DNA of 64,000 nucleotides. Origin: Brachionus rotundiformis (Eukaryota; Rotifera; Eurotatoria; Ploima; Brachionidae). Under the pieces are notes generated by a model. That model made no database searches, was not told where the DNA came from, and saw only the letters and a program-made list of their open reading frames with translations. Where the stretch lies: assembly GCA_016802295.1 (NCBI GenBank), contig JAESIW010000137.1, positions 3,937,961 through 4,001,960 on the forward strand, in the 5' to 3' direction. Each line of letters opens with the position of its first letter. The stretch's first letter is position 1. Shown here piece by piece: positions 10,520 to 23,235 of this stretch. The position numbers were made by a program, and so were the translations under genes.

Positions 10520-13500
10520 CTATCTTATAAATAGTAGTCCGTAAGTCTTGATGGAAAACTCATTAAACTTAGAATTAAATTTGATGCGATTTCGTTTCTC
10601 TAAATTGAACATGCTCAAATTAATATCAAAATTTGGTTGATTTGGTGATGTGATTAAAATTTTAAACCCGCTCTCAATTTTCTGCTTTAGCTCAGTGCCA
10701 GTGGCAAATCTATTCTGGATGAGTTGGCTAACAAGATCAGTGAACAAATACGGAAAGCAACAGATGAAGGAGTAGAGAACATTGGAGCACAAATCGAACA
10801 CTTCCAGCTCAATTGAATTATCAAAAATTAATTGGAAAAAAGTTCTAAATAGATCCTTGGGCGCCTCGGCATAGACGCTCTGGCACATATCGCGCTTGAA
10901 TAGATGCGCGCACAGAGGCTGGATAGACTCTAGGCTGCAGCGGACCACCTCGACGCCGAGACCCCTTTTTTGGCAAAAGTTAATTCTCCTTAAAACACCT
11001 ATATGACCAAAGCACTTAAGTCTTGTCCTATCAGCACTGCCTCAATTTCTACAAGAATCAAATGAATGCTCTTAAAGCTAGGATTTATATACTTCGAATA
11101 GACCTGCGGGGAATTTGTCATTTCTAACTGATTAGAATAAATCTTAACAGATATCTTATGTTTTATTGAAAATTTAAAAATGTTTTTGATTAAATTAAAA
11201 AATTGATTTAAAATTATTTTGAAAAATTATTCATCAGAATTAATCAGAGATTTGACACAATTAACTGATGGTGACTAGAAAATTTTTTAATCAATTTTCC
11301 ATTTGAAAAAAAATTTTAATATTGGAAATTTATTTATTATTTATTTTTATAATCTTTTTCATTGATAAACTCAAATACTAGGCAAAAAATATAAATCTTT
11401 GGCAATGATAAATATTTTTCTCAAATGAAACACTTATGTAACATTTTTAATTACTTTTCATTTGAGAAATATGACTGACGTATCCGTTTATAGATGAGAA
11501 AAACATGCTAAGATCATCTGTGTAGCTGAATATTATTGACAAATTTTAATCATGATCTAATAAAGTTTGAAGGTTTTTATTGATTAAAGATTTTAACTCA
11601 AGTAACTTCATTAGAATCATTTCTGTGTATTAGTAAAAATTTTTAATTTAAAACATTGTTAATAAAATTGTAAATATAAATTATCAATAAAATTGTTATT
11701 TTATTGAAAGTTTTTTTATTTTAAAATTTTTGAAAAATTGAAAAAAATGACCAGTAAAGCTTTTTTGATTCTATTGAATATTTATTATTTAAAAGATAAA
11801 AATTTATCTAATTTTTCTGATTATGTTGAAAAAGAATTTGAGTTAAAGAAGACAAGCATAGCAACTTGCCATTAAGGCAACTTTCTGAAGACTACTGAGC
11901 TAATGAAATAAATTTCATGGATAGACAATGAGATTTAAAAATTAAAAAGATATTCTCCTTTATGTACTTTTTGTGCGTAGATTAGAGAACTATTATTAAA
12001 AATAAAAACAAATAACTGAACTATTTATTACTTAAAATCTTAAAAGTAAAGAGTCTAGATATCAAAAAATACCAGAAAGTACAAAAATTATTCATCGAAT
12101 ACTTCTGGTTAAGATAACTTTAGAATGAACAATTGGAAAATAAGCGTCCAAAAGCGATTAAATTAAAATACAAGATAAAGTCAGGAGAATTGAATTATTT
12201 TATCCTAAATATCTAAATATCTAAAATTAAATCCTCTTTTAAATTTTATGATTTAAATTTAAAATAGCCTGTAGGAATCAATAATATAAAATGATTTCAA
12301 TGCTAATTAAAAGCTTCAATCCAAATTATTAATGTTAATTTGCCTGGAAATAATTTAACCATGTTAATTACTAATTTAAAAATAAAAAATTATTTGAAAA
12401 AATTATTTAATTCAATTTGTGCTGATACAAACTCTCCATAAAATTCAAAGTTATCTATTTAACTTATTTTATATATCTAGAATATAAATATTATATCTAG
12501 AGCATTTTGGTTAAGTTTTTAGAGTGACAATAGGTGAATTGGTCATATTGATTAAAATTAATATATTAAAATAACTTACGAAGCTAGGCCATATTGGATA
12601 GAGTTTACCAGACTGTTGAAGAGCTCTACAGGCCGGGAGTAAATTTTGTCCGGATTATTAAATGCAATGTTGGAGGTGAGCTTGAAGTACTCGATGGCCA
12701 GTGTTTGAAATTTGAGCAATTCCTGGTTCATTAGAGGTATCAGAAACTCGAGCCCAATTAAAATCACGTCTATGACCTTTATCACAGAGTTTTGTTCGTT
12801 GGTGCTCGGCTCAATGGCCACAAATCGGCTCTCTTCATTATCATAGTTAATGTTATGTAATTTGTTTAATAAAGTCAAGAAAAGGAGCAAATCATTAAGG
12901 TAATCCTCTTCTATATTGACGTCAGTGCTTTTTCTTCCTTAAATCAGATTAAATTTGATCAGTAATTAGACTTAAATTCTAATCGAAATTAGCAATTTGG
13001 TGGTGGTAGTGGCAATATGGTGTTTTTGGAGTCAATAGATTGAAAAACTCATTCAGACCTAATTAACTTATCTTAATTAATTAAAGCCTGATAGTCAAAA
13101 TTTTACTTTCTGGAAGCTGTTTCATGCATCAGATCATTTTATTTGATTAATTTTTTTGAAATTTAATTTTAGCTAGCCCATGGAAACATGGGAATTTAAA
13201 TGAGCCCAGCCTCTTGAGCTTAAAATATAAAACTTATTAAAAGATATGATATTAATAGTTGGTATAATGCTTTTAGGGACTTGATCACCTTAGCTGAGTT
13301 AGACTTAAAAAACCGATACTGCCATTTTGTCTCAAAAGGTTCACCATTTTTCATGTTTTCTCTGGCAGGGAAACTTCTTCGTTGATAAATTAAGTACGAT
13401 AAATATAACTTTGGTAAAACTTGAATAATTAGAGAATTTTCAATTAAGTATGATAAAAATGTTTAAAAAATTATCAATCAAATTTTTTAGCTTAAAGCGG

Positions 13501-16500
13501 TTATTGGAATTGGAAAAAGAGTACAAGATGATGTGGAGATCTTGTAGTTAAAGATGATTTCTAATTGCTGGCCTGGATGTTCAGAGTCTAAATTTAAGAA
13601 TGGGTTGTATTTAACAGCAACATAGATAATTTGAAAATAAAATGTAGACAAAAGACAAATTTGATTATTGACTTTAATAAATTTAGTTTTAATTGTAGCG
13701 CATATAATCAATTAGAATAAGAGAATAAGCATTAATTAGATTAAGTTAAATTAAATTAAAGAAACCACAAAACAAAGTGGTTAAGTGTTTACGATGGTAT
13801 ATTCAAAATGGTAACACGAAACCAAGAAAAACACCTGAACAACAACCAAAAAAATAATTCCCAGACATTCTGAATCATTGATCAAGTTTGAAAAATTTTA
13901 TTAAATAAAGAAATAAAGACACTAACGATAAATAATTTGTCTATTTTTTTATAACTATATTCGCTACAAAAATCGAGTCTATAACCATTTTAGAAATATC
14001 ATAAAATTCTATCTTAAATAAATCTATAAATAGTTAAATAATTTTATAAAATTTTTAATTAGTACCCTAAAATTATTCATTAATTTTAACAAGTCTAATG
14101 TATTTAGTTATGTTTTAATATACAATAATTAAAATAATTATAGATAAGGAATAAATTAAAAAAATTATTACTCGTGTTATGTTTGGCAAACATTTGGATT
14201 AGGCCTAGAAAGCATTCCAGAATTCTATTTCTTATGGAAACATGTTCACCAATGTCTTTGCTCATCTGAGTGAGAATTTTTTCAATTACACTATTGTACA
14301 TAGATAGAATAAGCTCGACTATTTCACCATAGTTATGGTAACGATCCAATAAATGTACGCCTTGCTCAAGTCTAGACAATATTATACTTAATAGAAAATT
14401 AAAATTTTCATGACTAGATGCCTCAATTATTCCATTCAAACACTCAATTAAATTCATCACCTCTTTAATTTTTATTTCGGTATGAAAGCTGGCTGGATCG
14501 GAGTTTAATTCTTCAAAACGTGAGCTTAAAACCTGAAGAACATTTATTATGTTTTGATTAGGCTGTGACAAGCAACTGGTAATCAGTGATTTAATTATTA
14601 TCTTTTTAACACATGATGGAAGTAGTATCCACGGCTGGTCATAGCTGTGCGTGACTACCCGACCAATTAAGCAGAAATTTTCATTGTGAATCAAGTATTT
14701 GGCCATTGAGCGGTTTTTGGATACTTCTAAGAGTAGCTTGGCTGTTTGATTGGCACATTTGGTCTCTGAAGACCATATGTAAAAGTTGACAAGAATTTTT
14801 CGAACCAAAAAATTCAGTATTGTTGTGCCTGACTGAGTTTCTGGACCAAAAAATTGGTGCAAAGTTGGATTTATAAAAGTATAGCTTGACTCTTTCATGA
14901 ACAAAAAACTCTGACACAGCTCTCTGAAGAACCAGACCAAAGTGGTAGCCACCTGAGGGCTCAAGTATTGGAGCATGTTGAGACAAAACATGTGGTTCTC
15001 GAGCTCGGCTAACTGAAATGCAGTAAATGTAAAAGAAACTATTGGATTGAAGGTGTTGACCATTTTGGCATCTATTAGAGATAAATTAATCGAGTTAAGA
15101 ATGGGATATGTCGGCTGGTGGCTGATTTGTGTCGGTTGATTCAGCAAATTAGATAACCTAGCCAAATTATCTAAATCTTTTACATTCGATGCATCATAAT
15201 TCATTATCTCTTTTGGTATTAGGTTTTCCTCGGAATCACTTATTTCAAATAGAACAAAACCATTTACTAATACTAACCAGTGAATATCTTCCGAAAGTTT
15301 TGCCAAATGTTGTTCTATTTGACCATTTGAATGATGGTATTGGTATATTTGTTTCATTATTTCAGCTATTTGTTCATACTTTTCACCAATTAGTCTAAAT
15401 ATCGAATAATTAAAAGCTCATATACCATTTTAATAATTTATTTTTATTTTAAATCCTTTGATTTTAAAATTTAAATAAAAAAATGATATTATATTAATTA
15501 TTAGAATAAAATTAAAAATTTGACAATAAAAATAGACCTTATTCTTTTTAACTTAAATTCCTTTTTGATACTAAATTCTTAAAATCAATAAACAAATCAA
15601 ATTTATTATCTTTTTTACCTAAATTAAAAAATAAATTTCACATAATTGATTTGATTGTGTGAATGAGATGAAAAAATAAAAAACTTCAGTCATTTTTAGC
15701 CTTATGAATAGGTAAATTGAAGTTAATAATCAAATTTTAATGGTCATACTCGAAAATTAATTTAAAAAAAGGTTTCAAATATTTTTTGATTAAAAAAATT
15801 TATTTTTTTGTAAGTAATCTTACAAATTCAGGTGTAACACTTGATTATGGTTAAACGTGGCTTTTAAGAAATTATTTTGGTTAAGTCAATTGATTTAGTG
15901 ACATAAAAGCTGCCAATATACTAATTATTGCCAACTATTGGAAAAGACAGTACATTATAAAAAGTATTCTATTACAAATAGAGCTGTAATGTTCGTAACT
16001 CTTGGTCAACGTGTCAACTAGACTGTTCAATGGTAGAATGACCAAATGCATGAAATAGGTCTTAGCAATGGGTTTTTGATAATATTAAATTAAAAACAAG
16101 TCCAATAATAAATTACATAAAAAAATTTTAAATCGACTTAATTTAGATAACAATATTTTAAAAATAAATTAAAATTAGATACTTTCTTATAATTAAAATA
16201 ATAAAAATGATTTTTTTTAATTTTAAAGTCTATTTTACCTTGAAAGTAATGGCAAACAAAGGTCTAAAGAGTGGCGTGCAAATTCCCTGATCGAATATAA
16301 AATGTCTTTGTATCTGTGCAGATCATCGTCATTAGAATCTTCCTCACTTTCAGTTGAATCCAAATCATAATCAGTCCTTGATTGAATAACTTCCTAAATG
16401 GATAATTTAAATCAAGAAAAATTATATTTCTATAATTAATTTAAATATTAAAATATAAATAAAAAAGAATACCAAGGATTTTTAAGCGATTTAAGATACC

Positions 16501-18795
16501 AGCAATCACTTATAGTTAGCAAGGTTCTCGTAAAAGAAGCATGCGAGCTGATGTTTTACGTAATTTTAAGGCTAATTGAAGTTTATGATCAATTTTATAT
16601 TTTTTGATTTGATTTTAAACTTCAAAATTGCCAATTTTAAAAAATAAATTATCTTTAGAATTAAAAGAAAAAAGCAAAGACTTTGAAGTCTTAAGTAAAG
16701 CATCATCAGATAAAGATATTTTGCCAAAGCACACACCAGGCTCATTTTTATTAGTGTTGGGATACGTACAAGCGGGCACAAATCCGGCCAATTTTTTTAA
16801 AAAATCGTGACCGTGTCCGCTTAGCCCACCAACCTCTAAGCAGGCGATCATTTGGCCGGTCAGCTTGACGGTCCAAATTTTAGAACCGTATGAAAAAGCT
16901 GCCAAAAAATATGGGATATTAAATATATTTGAAAAACTAAACCTAATTATTTAAATTTTGAATCTAAAATAAAAAATTTAATGAAATATCTTTATTTTAG
17001 TTTAGTTTTTCAAATTTTTTTTATTTCCCATATTCATTGGTCCTAAAATTTTGACCAACACTAGTTGAAGCTGATGAGGTTGACATGTGAAAAAGTTAAC
17101 TCAAAACAATAAAAATAAATATATTCAACTAATTAACTTATCATTAAATTATATACCATTTAATTATTAATTTTATTCAAGATGAAAAGTGAGAACATTC
17201 TACCAACCTGATCTTGCTGATAGACTAATCTTGATTGCACAAACGCCTCTACAATTTCATAAGAATAATTTTTATAGATCAAACCAAATTGGTTTATCTC
17301 GTTTTCACTATTTCCCAATTCAATTGAGTCTTTGAAATTAGACCACGAAACAAGTACTTTTTCATAGCTTTCCAAGTACTTGTTACTCTCAGTGACATCC
17401 TAAATACTCTAAAATCAACAATTTCCTTAAAGCTTCTGGTAAAATACCTGGCAAGCTTGCTCAGCTTTGAAACAATTGATCAAAAAAGAGCTAATTAACT
17501 TAAAAAATCTTTCGATTAGACCAGACTGTGCGGCAACCAAGTGTTTAAAGCCAGAATGAAGTAATATGTTCTCAATGGTACATGATACATTGAACGATTC
17601 ATAATCTCTGATTGGAATTGACTCAAAAACACCAACAAACGACTCCACCAATGTGCCAGTAAACTCCATTTTGGCTCTATTGTCATAGTCCTCCCTAAAA
17701 ATGCTTCCTCTCAAAGTGCTCAGCTGGATCAGAGGCTGAATGGCGAAATGAGCAGTGTCCGGATCGTCACGCACCAATTGGTAGCATTTGAACAGCAAGT
17801 GAACCAATTGGGCATTTAAAAAAAACTCTCCAAACTCTGGCGTTGGATCCAAGCTCGTGTTAGTAGACTGATTGGTAGAGCCTATCAAATTTTTTAACAC
17901 ATGACGACTCGATGTAAATTCCCAAGAGAAAGATTGATCTATTAAATTAAAAATTTGGACAAGCAAATTTTTCGACTCCTGGTCTACTGAGCATATATTG
18001 GTTATATTGCTTTGACCAAGACTGTCTATTAGTGTTCTAGCTGTATCGAATACGAACAATAGAATAGATTTAAACTCATTTTGCTTAATTTATTGTTTTA
18101 GATATAATGTAAAGGTTCAGTATGGACAAAAAGTTACTTCGAAAGAACGTTTGGCATTGAAATGTGACTCAGTGGACTGGCCAAGTTTGGTTGATTTGTT
18201 TGTGTTGGAAAACTCGTTGATAATAGCAAAAAGCAAGGAGCATATTAGTTGCCTCACTTTTGTGTCGGACCAGGAGAAAATTTCAATTGATCTAGTTATA
18301 AGATTGGTTTTGTCAGTCTCGGAGCTTTTTTGCTGTCCAAGAGGTTTTGACTGAAAAGTGTCAAATTTGGTTCGCTTGTAAAAAACAGCCACTGTTTGCA
18401 AAATTTGTCTTTGTACGAATTTTTCAATACTTTGGTTCTCTGTGACATAAGTGAAAAGAAAGTCTTGCAGGGCGAGTATGATTTCTGTGCTTAGGAGAGA
18501 CCACTCGCGTAATGCTGCAGCCTGGATGGTGCACACTGCCTGGAACAGGACATACGAATCGCTTGAGCTTTGTAGTAAAAAGCGGCAGAAATCGTACGGA
18601 GATTTTGATTCTTTGAACTGAAGGAAAACTTTTTCAGCATTTTCTCTTTCTTCTCTGGCAACTGTGGACGACTAGAGCAAAATTTTAAATGGGCTTTTTG
18701 TTCATCTACAGTGTCCACTTACTTACAATTACTATTCTTGAGGCTTGCTCGAGTGTTTGACGAAGTGGTTCAAAGTTTTCCACTGGAATAGACAT
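10520..18795 (-). CDS. XPO4: Exportin-4 (nuclear transport receptor)
   Basis: Eight exons: 18795-18727, 18671-18138, 18083-17448, 17399-17208, 16393-16239, 15394-14172, 12937-12580, 10964-10520. All phases agree and sum to 1203 residues (human about 1150). Recognised blocks in order: the N-terminal importin-beta-like segment (ENAEKVFLQFKESKSPYDFC, then QAAALREW); KLSEDIHWLVLVNGF; LIPLMNQELLKFQTL; and VRCSLESIQPLCAHLFKRD. Exportin-4 is a HEAT-repeat karyopherin that uses RanGTP to export cargo such as eIF5A and SMAD3, and imports some SOX factors. Four introns are 48-55 nt and three near the 3' half are 0.8-1.6 kb. The start is the first ATG, five residues before the conserved helix. Confidence 0.95.
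16615..16905 (-). other. Unrecognised ORF inside an exportin-4 intron
   Basis: A 96-codon open stretch, on the same strand as exportin-4 and inside its intron 16394-17207. It stays open further upstream. It reads AAFSYGSKIWTVKLTGQMI, later HGHDF and PACTYPNTNKNEPGVCFG. I recognise no domain. A 26-nt stretch here (16843-16868) recurs with three mismatches at 24421-24446, which suggests a dispersed repeat, perhaps a transposon relic, and not an alternative exon. Confidence 0.3.
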
Positions 18796-19302
18796 GGCTT
18801 AAATATTTTTAGTTTTTTTATTTTTATCAAGAATTAAAACAAGAAAATTATCTAAAAAATGTTTCATTTGAATAAAATAAACTTTACTTTTATTAAAAAT
18901 TATTAAAATTTTGTTTTAATAGATAATTAAGCTATTTTATGTCAAAAAAGCAATATTTTTCAAAAAATTTTTTTCGTGGCAAAGGCTTAAAGCTAGTTCA
19001 TAGCATCATATTAAAAATGTTATATTACTAAATTTCATTTCTATGAACCATAAAGATTCAAAAGAATAATATTGGATTTTTTTTCAAGACCAGTTAGAAC
19101 TTCATTTATTTAATTATTTATAAAATTAAAGAATTTAATTAAAAAATTTATTTAAAAAAGTTAACTTTTTTGAATTTTTTTACAGAATTTGATATTATTT
19201 ATTTGTTTTAAAGTACTAACTGGCGCTTTTTATCACCTAAATATTTAATCAGTACTCTTATTGATTGATCAGGGATAAGTTCATTTTTATTTGATCTTTT
19301 TT
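18796..19302. other. Upstream of exportin-4, no gene seen
   Basis: AT-rich sequence 5' of the exportin-4 start. It should hold the promoter, but I see no distinct element. Confidence 0.5.
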
Positions 19303-20015
19303 TGGGTCTAGTGGAAAATGTGACCATGAGTATCAAGTCCAGAATGTGAACATTTTGTTCACATAATCTCTGGTCACATAATTGTTGACCATAAGCTAGT
19401 CACATAAAAAAATTAAAAAAATTTGGTATTGTGAATTTCATAAACAAACAGAACAAAAATTCTTCCTTTTTTGATAAATTAAAATTTACTAAAATAAAAT
19501 ATATTTAATAAAATACTGAAACATAGTGCAATATACTTGGTTGCATCATTTTTGCCAATAATTTTTCTGATGTAGATACAAGTCAAAAAGTAAAGATTTG
19601 ATTTTGTTTACCTAAAAAAAGAAAAAAAATGTAAATATATATTAAATATATTTTATTTTAGTAAATTTTAATTTATCAAAAAAGTAAGAATTTTTGTTCT
19701 GTTTATTTATGAAATTCACAATACCAAAATTTTTCGAGTCCAGTTTTTATTTTTTGTGAACATTAATTTTGGAATAAAAGTTTAATTTTAAATGATATAC
19801 CAATAAATAACCAAGTGTGATGCCGAGTTGAGTTTTAGAGAGAATTTAATTACAATAGATCAGGAATTAAGCGTTTTAAATCTAAACGCAGGAGAAAAAG
19901 CAATACATTATCATGAAAAAGCAATGACTGAAATTACTACTTCTCAAGAAACTTTGAATGTTTATATGTGACCAGAGATTTTGTGAACAATTGTTCACAT
20001 TTTCCTCTAGACCCC
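19303..20015. mobile_element. Palindromic transposon-like element with nested inverted repeats
   Basis: Outer ends begin GGGTCTAGTGGAAAATGTGA (19303) and mirror the right end, which closes in CTAGACCCC (20015). Both ends contain TTGTTCACA and CTCTGGTCACAT in opposite orientation. Inside lies a second pair of inverted arms of about 90 bp (19421-19510 and 19641-19730), nearly identical. Between the right arm and the right end, a plus-strand open stretch (about 19815-19968) may be a transposase remnant, but I do not recognise it. I found no clear target duplication. Confidence 0.65.
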
Positions 20016-21501
20016 TTTTTTTATATTTACTTTATTTACTTATCAATAAATAAAAAATTGTGAGGCTTAATAAATTACATTGGCTTATTTCTAAATATAT
20101 TGCTGATTTAAACATTATAAAATCAGCATTAATTTAATCTTCACACATACAGTGGTTATCTGGCATAAGGATCCATGGTAAATTTACGTAATTTTACGTA
20201 AAAATAATTATATTAACTTAAATTATGGTAATTTTACTATTTTTTACGTAAAACAAGAAATGTAAAAATGGTAATTTAACTAAATTTTATGTAAATTTGG
20301 GTAAAAAGTCTGGTTTATTTATCATTGTTTTGGTAAAAATTGGTAATTTCACGGTATTTATTACGGGCAATTCACTATTTTCTCTTGCATGTTAATACCT
20401 CTCTTAAAAAACTTTATTTTACAGAGGTTGATAGATAAAATGATACCTAGGTTAACGGGTGCCCAATAATGGTTGTCTAAAACTTCAATTAGAAAATAAC
20501 AATGATACTATAAAGATAAGATAGTGCAATTATATAATCTTTAATCAATTATATAAAACTTTGTGATTCTTGTCATGCATAGCTTGTCCTCGATGGTAAA
20601 GGAAATTCGAATACCATTTTGATATATCATTTTGTAGAGAATTTTATCTTGATTTAAATGAGCTATAATTTATTTTGTTCGAATGATTTTTGCAGAATTT
20701 ATGATGAAAAAACAAAAAAATGAAAATTCAGTTAAATGATGTTTTTCTAATATCTATTGATCAGAATTAGATATTTACATTAAATTTTACACACATGTAA
20801 CATAGAATAAGTTTGATTTTGAGTACATTTAGGCTATGGAGCTTTTCTTAGATATATATTTCACCAATCTTAACATAAAGGTGCTATAAACAGTATATCA
20901 TTCAAAAGATAATAGGTTACAATATGGCAAATAATTTATGTAAGGTAAAAAGATCGGTAAAAATTAGATAATTGAAAGCTCGGTTTTTGGGATCAAAGCG
21001 GTAAGCTTTATCAGTATTTTTTGATATGACCAAAGCTTGTTATTGTTGATGGAATTATGTTCCATGTTTCTAATTTCTTGAGTCCTTTTTAATTTTTTTT
21101 AAATTTTAAAATAAAAAAAACATCTTGAATTTATATTTATTATCCTTTCAAATGTTGAATTACAACTCTGGGGTTTTTCTACTAATTTTTTGAATTTTAG
21201 CTATGATTATTTAATTATGTTTTAAAAAAAACATGCTAATGATTATTTTTATATTTTATATCTTACCTTAAATTTTTCATTTTTAATTAATGCATTTAAC
21301 TTTAAATTTGAAGTTTACCACATATTTTACCTATTTTAGTGTGCATATTGACACAAAAGATGGTATTAACTTGTAATTTACCTGTGCTAAATAAAGATCA
21401 ATTAGAAATTTAAAATCAAATTGAATTTTTTTTGAAAACAAAATAAAAAAATTATGATTAATTTTTATTTAAAAAACTTGAATCTCATCTTTTCAAAATT
21501 A
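20016..21501. other. Intergenic with short TTTACGTAA-type motifs
   Basis: No gene seen. Between about 20180 and 20380 the palindrome TTTTACGTAAAA and variants (GGTAAATTT, GGTAATTT) recur. A similar cluster occurs at 63450-63550. The function is unknown and AT bias may explain part of it. Confidence 0.4.
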
Positions 21502-23235
21502 TCAGATCAAATTGCCAAAACATTCCTTTCCATGGCAGTCTGCCACCGGATAATATTCTGGCATGATGTTAAAATCTGTAGATACAGTAAAAACATCATC
21601 GGAATTTTTGAATTTTAAACTAGCATCTACATAAAAAGCCATGTAGCGAAACAAGGAAAAAATTCTGAATGTTTTGTATGAATTTTCAATGGTTTTATTT
21701 GGGCTTAACTTGCCATCCATAATTGAGTATTCAGTCCATTTAATATTGGACGATCTGATGCTAGATCCTTCCAGATAGCTACTTCTAAAATCTATTTTTT
21801 CTTTATTTTCTGTAAAAGACCAGTAAGCTTTCAATGAAAAAGACTCAAATTCGTCTAAATTGGACAATCTTGAGTTTATTTGACCAAACAAAAGGCTGTT
21901 TTGAAAGCTCCATTTAAAAATTGGTAGGGTACGCTTGGTAGCTGTCTCGCGATGAATCAATTGCAAAAAGGACTTGACATTTTTCATCATGGCCATTCGT
22001 GTATCATCGCTCAGGTAATGATCCACATTCGAAAAACGTCTTTAAAAAAATTTATCATTTATCTCTATTTTTTATCCTAGCAAGTTATACTTGACAAAAA
22101 TTTGATTATCTGTTTGTATACTTAATTGTCTCCACCATGCTCTGGTATTTTGTGGCAAAAAAAATTGATCATTATCAGCAGTAAAGAGAAGGAATTTTTT
22201 TTCACGATACTTTTCAATATAATCTTTCAATAAAAAATTAAATAAAATCTTTTGATAAAAATAGATAAAGTATTTTATTATTTTTACATATAGGGTCAAT
22301 AAGTTTCAAGAGTTCGCGAGTGTTTAGGGAATCTATCAGGAGAGTGGAGCCCACTAGATAATAGTCATACAAAGCGAAGCTGTAGCCTCCTCCATAGCTC
22401 ATAAATTGGTTGTGTAAATTCTTTTGAAAAATTAAAAATAAAACATTTGATGTTATTGAAAATTTTTACTTCATTCCACTTTAGAAGATCAAAAACAATG
22501 GGCACAGTGGCTATGATTCTCTGGTCAACTGCGGTCACTAGCCAAGATGTCCAGCCTCGTTTAGATGCGCCACCAACTACGAACTTTTCTGTAAAATTAA
22601 TCTTTCTAGATTGTAGAAATTTAATTGTCTCGTCAAAGCCTCTTTTCACCGATTTAACCATTGGAAATAACAATGGAACATAATTATATGTCTCCTGAGG
22701 GAATAATGTTTTATTGTAAAGGTAGAGAGCTAATGTGGTTGCTATGATGTCGTCTTCAAATCTGTACTTGTTCTCAGGATCACCCTGAAGCCAATTTTTA
22801 AAAATCTAAATCTAAATAAAATAATAACTTTACATTAAATTTTATGGGCTGGTTGGGAATTTGTCTTTGGATAACTGTGATACATTGGCAATCAGCTGAA
22901 AAGGTTGTGAATGGTTTTGATCTTTCGCTCATGTTAACATTATCTTGGTTGTTTCCATCGTCAATCAAGTACATGATGGGTTTAGTTTGATCCAAATTGT
23001 CTGGCACAGAGACAAAAACACTATGCCACCAGACTGAACGATCGGACAGCGCTTGGCTAAACCAAACTAGAGACGTCAAATTAAGATGGTAAGTGGTAAA
23101 GCCTTGGCTTTTATTTGTGCTCAATAGTTCATGTTTTACCACTGATAAATCAGAGTCGTCATTCACATAATTTTCAAGGTATTGGCATCTTATTAAGCTC
23201 ACGAGACCAAAAAATTTAATCAAATTTAAAATCAT
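21502..23235 (-). CDS. PhoPQ-related / AprA-like secreted protein (alpha/beta-hydrolase type)
   Basis: Five exons (23235-22834, 22805-22470, 22420-22288, 22223-22091, 22039-21502) give 513 residues in consistent phase. A signal-peptide-like N-terminus (MILNLIKFFGLVSLIRC) is followed by segments typical of the PhoPQ-activated pathogenicity-related family (PF10142), which includes Dictyostelium AprA. These are WWHSVFVSVPDN, FPMVKSVKRGFDET, VVGGASKRGWTSWL, LHNQFMSYGGGYSFAL..YY, and TADNDQFFLP. The GASKRG elbow (Ser215), an Asp near 307-309 and His342 in NVDHYL could form a Ser-Asp-His triad; that is inferred. AprA represses proliferation as a secreted factor in Dictyostelium. The role in animals is not known to me. 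Introns are 28-67 nt, so it is a normal resident gene. Confidence 0.85.

Noticed and set aside
13487..13711. Minus-strand ORF in an exportin-4 intron
   Set aside because: No domain, no splice match in phase with the flanking exons; exons 6 and 7 join perfectly without it.
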